Assembly: GCA_023412855.1 (NCBI GenBank)
Contig: JAEZRJ010000079.1
Span: 1 to 54,041, forward strand
DNA length: 54,041 nt
Origin: Bacillota bacterium
Lineage (GTDB): Bacteria; Bacillota; Clostridia; Lachnospirales; Lachnospiraceae
Reading direction: 5' to 3'
The notes under the pieces are model-generated. The model did not search any database, was not told where the DNA came from, and saw only the letters and a list, made by a program, of their open reading frames with translations. Of this stretch, positions 48,648 to 54,041 are shown piece after piece. A program made the translations under genes and the position numbers. Positions within the stretch are counted from its first letter, which is position 1. The number at the start of each line of letters is the position of its first letter.

Positions 48648-50377
48648 TTTTTGCCTTGACCATATTGGCTTTTATTGTGCTGATCATGTTCAAGGGTTTT
48701 TTGGATGATAGGAAGAAAAAGGCTGATTTCATCGTATGGCTTCGGAATAATTACGGTACTTTGCCGAGGAGAGAGGAAATTAAAGCGGAGGAGTTTGAAA
48801 GGATTTCCTGCTATTTCAGAAGGCATGAGACGGAGGGCTATTATGTCGATGATATTACGTGGAATGATTTAAATATGGACAGCATCTTTAAAAAGATGAA
48901 TTATTCTTATTCTGCAGCGGGTGAAGAATATTTGTATTATCTGCTGCGAACTCCGGTTCAGGATACAGACAAGATAGAGCGGCTGGAAAAACACATCCGT
49001 TTCTTTATGGAACACGAAGAGGAGAGAATAAAATTTCAGGTTTTTTTTGCAAAGCTTGGACGGACGGGAAAACACTCCATTTATGATTATCTGAACTATT
49101 TGGATTTATTGGGAGAAAGAAGCAACAAGAGGCATTATTGGGGAGATTTGGGAATCGTGCTTTCCCTTCTTGTCATGTTTTTCTCCGTGCCGGCAGGTGT
49201 AGTGCTTCTTGTACTGTTTATTTGCAGGAATATTATCGTATATTTTAAGATCAAGAATGAAATCGAGCCTTATATTACCAGCTTTGGCTATATACTGAGG
49301 CTGCTTCGGAGCGTAGAGGATATCGTAAGACTTCCCTCAGAGGGGTTTGAGGAGGAAATGGAAGAGCTGAAAGCTTGCCGGAAGAAAATGAGCAGATTCA
49401 AGTCAGGCTCTTATATTATTATGTCTTCTGCCAGAATGAACGCATCCGGCAATCCGATAGAGGTCTTGTTAGATTATGTCCGCATGACCTTTCATCTGGA
49501 CCTGATCAAATTTAACAATATGCTGGCAGAGGTGAGGAAGAATATCGACGCCATCGACAGGATGCTCACCATCAGCGGTTATATGGAGTCAGCCATCGCC
49601 GTGGGGGCATATCGTGCCTCCTTAGGAGGGGCCTACTGTCTTCCCGAGCTAAACGACTATGAGGGGCTGCATATAGAGAATATGTATCATCCTTTAATCG
49701 ATAATCCGGTAAAAAACAGCATATCTACGAAACGGGGAATCTTGCTTACCGGTTCCAACGCATCGGGTAAATCCACCTTTTTAAAAACGGTTTCACTGAA
49801 CGCAATTCTGGCCCAGACGATACATACCTGCCTGGCGGACAGCTATAGCGGCAGTCCCTATCGTATTATGTCCTCTATGGCTCTTCGGGACGATCTGTCC
49901 GGCGGGGACAGCTATTATATTGTAGAGATAAAGTCCTTGAAGCGAATACTCAACCAGGCGGGATCTGCGGACGGCTGCCAAAGTCAGGGGAGCTTGGATT
50001 CGGCACGCTGCATTCGTGAGAATAAAGTGCTTTGCTTTGTGGACGAGGTGCTGCGGGGAACGAATACGGTAGAACGTATCGCGGCGTCTACACAGATACT
50101 AAAGAGTCTTGCTAAGGGAAATGTTATCTGCTTTGCGGCCACTCACGACGTAGAACTGACGCATCTGCTTGAGAGCGATTACGATAATTATCATTTCGAG
50201 GAGGAAATCCAAGGGGACGACGTAGTATTTAATTATAGGCTTATGGATGGACGGGCAACGACCCGCAACGCCATTAAGCTTTTGCGCGTCATGGGATATG
50301 ATGAGGATATTATCCGCAGTGCGGAGAATCTGGCGGAGGAATTCATTACAAAGGGTGTTTGGAAGGCCCACGATTAG
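48635..50377 (+). CDS. Membrane-anchored MutS-like ATPase
   Basis: The 580-residue protein has an N-terminal membrane segment (MEYLIFALTILAFIVLIMF), a second hydrophobic region at about 168-205 (LGIVLSLLVMFFSVPAGVVL and beyond), a MutS-type clamp region, and the MutS ATPase domain: Walker A LLTGSNASGKSTFLKTV, RDDLSGGDSYYIVEI and Walker B LCFVDEVLRGTNTVERI. About 20 extra residues (SADGCQSQGSLDSARC) lie between the last two. The mismatch-binding domain I and the Smr domain are not seen. It is unlikely to be classical mismatch repair; its role is unknown. It overlaps the MBL hydrolase gene. Confidence 0.83.
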   Translation: MEYLIFALTILAFIVLIMFKGFLDDRKKKADFIVWLRNNYGTLPRREEIKAEEFERISCYFRRHETEGYYVDDITWNDLNMDSIFKKMNYSYSAAGEEYLYYLLRTPVQDTDKIERLEKHIRFFMEHEEERIKFQVFFAKLGRTGKHSIYDYLNYLDLLGERSNKRHYWGDLGIVLSLLVMFFSVPAGVVLLVLFICRNIIVYFKIKNEIEPYITSFGYILRLLRSVEDIVRLPSEGFEEEMEELKACRKKMSRFKSGSYIIMSSARMNASGNPIEVLLDYVRMTFHLDLIKFNNMLAEVRKNIDAIDRMLTISGYMESAIAVGAYRASLGGAYCLPELNDYEGLHIENMYHPLIDNPVKNSISTKRGILLTGSNASGKSTFLKTVSLNAILAQTIHTCLADSYSGSPYRIMSSMALRDDLSGGDSYYIVEIKSLKRILNQAGSADGCQSQGSLDSARCIRENKVLCFVDEVLRGTNTVERIAASTQILKSLAKGNVICFAATHDVELTHLLESDYDNYHFEEEIQGDDVVFNYRLMDGRATTRNAIKLLRVMGYDEDIIRSAENLAEEFITKGVWKAHD

Positions 50378-50404
50378 ACTGCCTGAAAGGAATGGATAAT
50401 AGAA

Positions 50405-50899
50405 ATGAATGTAAAGATATATACGGATGGGTCCGCAAGGGGGAATCCGGAGGGGCCGGGAGGCTATGGAACCGTCCTGCAGTATGTAGATGGGAAAGGA
50501 ACCCTGCATGAGCGGGAATATTCGGCAGGTTATAAAAAGACTACCAATAACCGGATGGAGCTTATGGCAGTAATCGTAGGACTGGAGGCGCTGAACAAGC
50601 CATGCGAGGTGGAAATCATATCGGACTCCAAATATGTTACCGATGCTTTCAATCAGCATTGGATGGATGGCTGGCTTAAGAAGAACTGGAAGACCAGCGG
50701 GAATAAACCGGTAAAAAATGTGGATTTGTGGAAACGCCTGCTGGAAGCGAAAAAGCAGCATCAGGTAACATTCACATGGGTAAAAGGACACGATGGACAC
50801 CCGGAAAACGAGCGCTGCGACAGATTGGCGACATCGGCGGCGGACGGGGATGAATTGCTTGAGGATTTTGTGCAGGAGTTTTTGCGCATGAGAATATGA
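50405..50899 (+). CDS. rnhA: Ribonuclease HI
   Basis: RNase HI degrades the RNA strand of RNA-DNA hybrids. The 164-residue protein has all catalytic acids: Asp in IYTDGSARGNPEG, Glu in NNRMELMAVIVGL, Asp in ISDSKYVTDAF, and Asp in NERCDRLATSA, with the His loop WVKGHDGHPEN. Length is slightly above the ~155-residue norm. The window therefore encodes both RNase HI and HII. The ATG follows AAAGGAATGGATAATAGA. The next gene overlaps by ATGA. Confidence 0.95.
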   Translation: MNVKIYTDGSARGNPEGPGGYGTVLQYVDGKGTLHEREYSAGYKKTTNNRMELMAVIVGLEALNKPCEVEIISDSKYVTDAFNQHWMDGWLKKNWKTSGNKPVKNVDLWKRLLEAKKQHQVTFTWVKGHDGHPENERCDRLATSAADGDELLEDFVQEFLRMRI

Positions 50900-51615
50900 A
50901 TGAGAAAGAGACGGATATGGGAAAATTTGAAATCATATTGTGGGATGTGGACCAGACTTTATTGGATTTTAAACGTTCCGAAAGCTACGCGGTCCGGTAT
51001 TGTTTCGGACTGTTCGGACTGAAGGTAACGGACGAAATCGTAGCCTTATATTCAGGAATCAATGAAGGCTTTTGGAAGCGCATCGAAAAAGGGGAAATTA
51101 CGAAAAAGGAAGCGTTGATAGAGCGGTTCCGTACTTTTTTTTCACAAATTGGAGTAACCGGGGTGGAACCGGAGGAGTTTCAAATGCATTATGCGGATGC
51201 GTTAGGCAGCGTATATTACTATCAGGACAATTCTTATGAGCTGGTGAAGCAGCTAAAGGGGCAATACAGACAATACCTCGTAACCAACGGAATTACCCAT
51301 ACCCAGAGGAAGAAGTTGAAACTGTCAGGACTTGATCAATTGGTAGAGGATATTTTTGTTTCGGAGGAAATAGGTGTTTCTAAGCCACAGAAGGAATATT
51401 TCGACAGGTGTTTTTCCCGTATTCAGGACTTTGATAAAGGGAAAGCAATTATTGTAGGAGATTCCTTAAGCAGCGATATGCTGGGCGGGAACAATGCCGG
51501 ACTTGTTACTTGCTGGTATAATCCCCGAGGACTTAAGAATGAGTCTAAGGTTAGAATCGATTATGAAATTAAGAACTTGCAAGACATCATATCCGTTTTG
51601 AAAGAGGAGCAGTAA
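50896..51615 (+). CDS. HAD-family hydrolase, YjjG-type nucleotidase
   Basis: This 239-residue HAD phosphatase has motif I LWDVDQTLLDFKRSE, motif II LVTNGITHTQRKKL, the motif III lysine in GVSKPQKEYFDRC and motif IV IIVGDSLSSDMLGGNNAG. It fits the YjjG group that hydrolyses pyrimidine nucleoside monophosphates. The ATG overlaps the rnhA stop (ATGA), suggesting coupling; an ATG at 50923 would remove nine residues. The following WYL gene starts one base after the stop. Confidence 0.88.
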   Translation: MNEKETDMGKFEIILWDVDQTLLDFKRSESYAVRYCFGLFGLKVTDEIVALYSGINEGFWKRIEKGEITKKEALIERFRTFFSQIGVTGVEPEEFQMHYADALGSVYYYQDNSYELVKQLKGQYRQYLVTNGITHTQRKKLKLSGLDQLVEDIFVSEEIGVSKPQKEYFDRCFSRIQDFDKGKAIIVGDSLSSDMLGGNNAGLVTCWYNPRGLKNESKVRIDYEIKNLQDIISVLKEEQ

Positions 51616-51616
51616 G

Positions 51617-52612
51617 ATGCCCAAATCATCGGATCAGAAATTAAAGCTTCTATATATTGTAAAGATTTTGAATGAACAGACAGATGAAGAGCATCCAATG
51701 CCCACGAAGGTGTTAATCGACGAGCTGGCAAAGTATGGGATAACGGCCGAGAGGAAGTCCATTTACAGCGATATTTCCCTGCTTGCGAAGTTCGGATATA
51801 ATATCATCTACATCAAGGGGAAGCGAGGCGGAGGGTATTTTCTCGCTGAGAGGGAATTCGAGCTGCCGGAGTTAAAACTTTTGGTGGATGCCGTACAGTC
51901 ATCCAAGTTCATCACAGCTAAAAAGTCCAGGGAACTGATTGAAAAGCTGGAACGTCTTGCGGGGCAGTATGATGCCAGACAACTCCGGCGTCAGGTCTAT
52001 GTTGCGGGCCGCATCAAGGCTGAGAACGAAAGTATCTATTATAATATCGATCACATACATAGGGCTATTCAGGAGAACGTTCAGATTTCCTTTCAATATT
52101 TGGACTGGACACCGGAGAAGAAGTTAAAGCTCCGGAAGGAAGGCGTTAAATATTGCATCAGTCCATGGGCTCTGACATGGCAGGATGAGAATTACTATCT
52201 AATAGCTTATGACAAATATGCGGATAAAATCAAGCATTACCGGGTGGATAAGATGGGCGGGATCGAGTTGCTGTCCGGCGAACCGAGAGAAGGGATAAGC
52301 TCCTTCGGGCGCTTTGATATAGGAGCATATACAAATAAGACCTTCGGCATGTTCAGTGGTGAGGAAGTAACTGTCACTTTGCAGATGCCCGACAGATTGT
52401 TGGGAGTGGTCATTGACAGGTTCGGAAAAGACGTGGATTTGAAAAAGACAAAAAAGACCATTTTTTCGGTAAGGGTAAAGGTGGCTGTCAGTGAGCAGTT
52501 CTTCGGCTGGGTCACGGGACTCGGGGCGGATGTCCGGCTTCTCTCCCCCAAATCCGTGGTGGTGCGTTATGAGGAATATTTGAAGAAAATTATAGAACAA
52601 TATGAAAGGTAG
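51617..52612 (+). CDS. WYL-domain transcriptional regulator
   Basis: The 331-residue protein has an N-terminal winged helix-turn-helix (KLLYIVKILNEQTDEEHP, TKVLIDELAKYGITAERKSI, YSDISLLAKFG) and a WYL domain from about residue 140 (ISFQYLDWTPEKKLKL, YCISPWALTWQDENYYLIAYD). WYL proteins sense ligands, often nucleotides or nucleic acids, and regulate stress or metabolic genes. It is the last gene of the rnhA-HAD-WYL run, with GAGGAGCAGTAAG before the ATG. The target is unknown. Confidence 0.92.
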   Translation: MPKSSDQKLKLLYIVKILNEQTDEEHPMPTKVLIDELAKYGITAERKSIYSDISLLAKFGYNIIYIKGKRGGGYFLAEREFELPELKLLVDAVQSSKFITAKKSRELIEKLERLAGQYDARQLRRQVYVAGRIKAENESIYYNIDHIHRAIQENVQISFQYLDWTPEKKLKLRKEGVKYCISPWALTWQDENYYLIAYDKYADKIKHYRVDKMGGIELLSGEPREGISSFGRFDIGAYTNKTFGMFSGEEVTVTLQMPDRLLGVVIDRFGKDVDLKKTKKTIFSVRVKVAVSEQFFGWVTGLGADVRLLSPKSVVVRYEEYLKKIIEQYER

Positions 52613-52633
52613 AAGACCGGATAATGGTATTTT

Positions 52634-52660
52634 GTTACTGTGAACGGAGTGAACAGAAAC
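52634..52660 (+). repeat. Short MITE-like element, copy j (3' terminal hairpin only)
   Basis: GTTACTGTGAACGGAGTGAACAG followed by AAAC is the last 27 bases of the element with one change (GAAAC for GTAAC). It lies directly before the aminotransferase start, where a ribosome binding site would be expected, and can be read in frame as part of a longer N-terminus. Confidence 0.85.
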
Positions 52661-52677
52661 GTTATTCCGGCCCTTCA

Positions 52678-53865
52678 ATGAGTGATAAGAACATGGAGCT
52701 TAAAGTTGCGTCGAGGATGAAGGACTTCGAAGAAGGAATTTTTCAAGTATTAAATGAGAAGAAGAATGAATTTTTAGCGCAGGGGCGCAAGGTATATAAT
52801 CTGTCGGTGGGCACTCCTGATTTTAAGCCGGCGAAACATATTATGGACGCAGTGGCGCAGGCTGCGATGGTACCGGATAACTACAAATATGCCCTTGTGG
52901 ACTTACCACAGTTGATCGAGGCAGTCATAGGACGTTTTGAAAGGCGCTACGGCGTAGTGCTCAAGGCGGAGGAAATCATGTCCGTTTATGGCTCGCAGGA
53001 AGGAATTACCCATATTGGCCTGACTTTATGCGATGAGGGGGATGTGGTATTAGTTCCTAATCCGGGTTATCCCATATTTTCAATCGGACCTGCCCTTGCA
53101 GGTGCCAAGCTGGTTCCTTATGATTTGTATGAAGAAAACGGCTACCTTCCTGATTTAGAGGGAATGGATAAGGAACTTCTCAGAAAAACGAAATTCATGA
53201 TCGTTTCCTATCCGATGAATCCGATTTGCAGGACGGCTCCGAAAAGCTTTTATGAACACCTTATTCCTTGGGCGAAGGAGCATAATATCATTATTATTCA
53301 CGACAACGCTTATTCCGACATCATATATGACGGGAGGAAGGGAATTTCGATTCTGTCTATACCAGGAGCGAAGGAGGTTTGTGCGGAGTTCTATTCGTTG
53401 TCCAAATCCTATAATTACACCGGCGCCAGAATGGGCTTTTTGGTAGGGAATGAGGAAATAGTAACCCATTTTAAAAGACTCCGTTCTCAGATTGATTACG
53501 GAACATTTCTTCCGGTACAGTACGGCGCTATTGCAGCATTAAACGGGCCGGACAATATGATAAAGGAGCAGTGCAGGGAATATCAAAGACGCAGGGATGC
53601 TCTTTGCGGCGGGCTCCGTTCCATAGGCTGGAGTATTCCCGACAGCGAGGGCGCTATGTTCGCGTGGGGTGCCATACCGGAAGGATATGAGGATGATGTG
53701 GAGTTTGTTATGGAGCTTTTAGAAAAGTCAGGTGTCCTCTGCACTCCCGGAAGCAGTTTCGGTACGCTTGGCAGGGGACATGTTCGATTTGCGCTCACCA
53801 TACCGGTGGAAGAAATCGAAGAAGCAGTAAATGCGGTTGAACGTTCAGGCATGATTGTAAAATAA
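52678..53865 (+). CDS. PLP-dependent aminotransferase (class I/II, DapL/AspC-like)
   Basis: This is a fold-type I aminotransferase of about 395 residues: VYNLSVGTPDFKP, SVYGSQEGITHIGL, VPNPGYPIFSIG, SYPMNPICRTAP, and the PLP-lysine segment YSLSKSYNYTGARMGF. The substrate is not certain; LL-diaminopimelate aminotransferase-like enzymes and alanine/aspartate aminotransferases are the nearest by motif. Start choice is hard: the frame is open to 52624, but the upstream part is a repeat fragment. Neither 52678 nor 52693 has a clear ribosome binding site. Confidence 0.85.
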   Translation: MSDKNMELKVASRMKDFEEGIFQVLNEKKNEFLAQGRKVYNLSVGTPDFKPAKHIMDAVAQAAMVPDNYKYALVDLPQLIEAVIGRFERRYGVVLKAEEIMSVYGSQEGITHIGLTLCDEGDVVLVPNPGYPIFSIGPALAGAKLVPYDLYEENGYLPDLEGMDKELLRKTKFMIVSYPMNPICRTAPKSFYEHLIPWAKEHNIIIIHDNAYSDIIYDGRKGISILSIPGAKEVCAEFYSLSKSYNYTGARMGFLVGNEEIVTHFKRLRSQIDYGTFLPVQYGAIAALNGPDNMIKEQCREYQRRRDALCGGLRSIGWSIPDSEGAMFAWGAIPEGYEDDVEFVMELLEKSGVLCTPGSSFGTLGRGHVRFALTIPVEEIEEAVNAVERSGMIVK

Positions 53866-53893
53866 AAAATAATTAATTTTTTAGATAACAAGT

Positions 53894-53939
53894 CAAAAAA
53901 AGAATGGTTATTTGATACAAAATACCCCTTCTTTTTTTG
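53894..53939 (+). terminator. Probable terminator after the aminotransferase gene
   Basis: CAAAAAAAGAA at 53894 pairs with TTCTTTTTTTG ending at 53939; the inner part is imperfect. The seven-T run in the right arm fits a terminator. Confidence 0.6.
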
Positions 53940-53962
53940 TTAAATTTTCTCCGGTACAAACA

Positions 53963-53991
53963 TTGACACTTATAGTTTAGTATTTTATACT
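53963..53991 (+). promoter_or_regulatory. Promoter at the window end, with overlapping inverted repeat
   Basis: TTGACA (53963-53968) and TATACT (53986-53991) are 17 bases apart, a near-perfect sigma-A promoter for a gene beyond the window. TAGTAT-TTT-ATACTA overlaps the -10 box and could be an operator. Confidence 0.75.
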
Positions 53992-54041
53992 ATGTATACC
54001 ACAAAATATTGGATGGATTTACATATTTGTTACCATATATA

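Noticed and set aside
52624..52677. ATG at 52624 as the native start of the aminotransferase
   Set aside because: The added 18 residues are translated from a dispersed repeat fragment and do not belong to the family, although real use of this start is not excluded.

Overview
The window is a stretch of chromosome from an endospore-forming Clostridia, most likely a Lachnospiraceae member. This rests on gene order and content: a rpmF-plsX-acpP-rnc-smc-ftsY block, then ylxM-ffh-rpsP-khpA-rimM-trmD-rplS-rbgA-rnhB-ylqG-ylqH-yraN (close to the Bacillus/Clostridia order), spoIVA, a T-box in front of tyrS, an indolepyruvate:ferredoxin oxidoreductase operon, and mostly AGGAGG-type ribosome binding sites with some TTG and GTG starts. 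Nearly all genes point rightward; the only clear leftward gene is prs. No CRISPR array, tRNA, rRNA, prophage or transposase gene was seen.

Layout. 1-7.0 kb: end of a YceD/DUF177 gene, L32, phospholipid and fatty-acid genes (plsX, acpP), RNase III, SMC and FtsY. 7.1-11.7 kb: threonine ammonia-lyase, a YitT-family membrane protein, a membrane-anchored GH25 muramidase and an AraC regulator. 11.9-16.8 kb: SRP (ylxM, ffh), S16, KhpA, RimM and a TrmD that continues in frame into a GNAT acetyltransferase domain. 16.9-17.9 kb: ECF sigma factor and zinc-finger anti-sigma factor. 18.1-22.2 kb: iorA-iorB, a phenylacetate-CoA-ligase-type enzyme and a tandem ACT protein (aryl-pyruvate fermentation). 22.5-30.0 kb: L19, two signal peptidases around RbgA, RNase HII, the flagellar-like pair YlqG/YlqH, YraN and PgeF. 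30.1-33.3 kb: two-component system. 33.5-34.7 kb: divergent prs. 35.1-41.6 kb: Der, PlsY, GpsA, a MoxR/VWA pair and an alanine symporter. 41.6-44.8 kb: T-box, tyrS and spoIVA. 45.2-53.9 kb: purine and pyrimidine salvage (punA, cdd, amidohydrolase), an MBL hydrolase overlapping a membrane-anchored MutS-like ATPase, RNase HI, a HAD phosphatase, a WYL regulator and an aminotransferase.

The least expected content is intergenic. (1) A MITE-like element of about 133-149 bp, with 12-bp terminal inverted repeats and internal hairpins, occurs ten times as full copies or defined fragments. (2) A palindromic element of about 250 bp occurs twice, and its two copies differ by compensatory base changes, so pairing is under selection or is kept by the way the element is made. 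Each large palindrome is followed by a short-element copy truncated at the same internal point, then by a gene (rimM, pgeF) whose codon use looks different from its neighbours. (3) A degenerate repeat of about 20 nt stands before ftsY, ilvA and the amidohydrolase. The TrmD-GNAT fusion is the most notable protein-level oddity. All identifications come from reading motifs by eye; no database search was possible.
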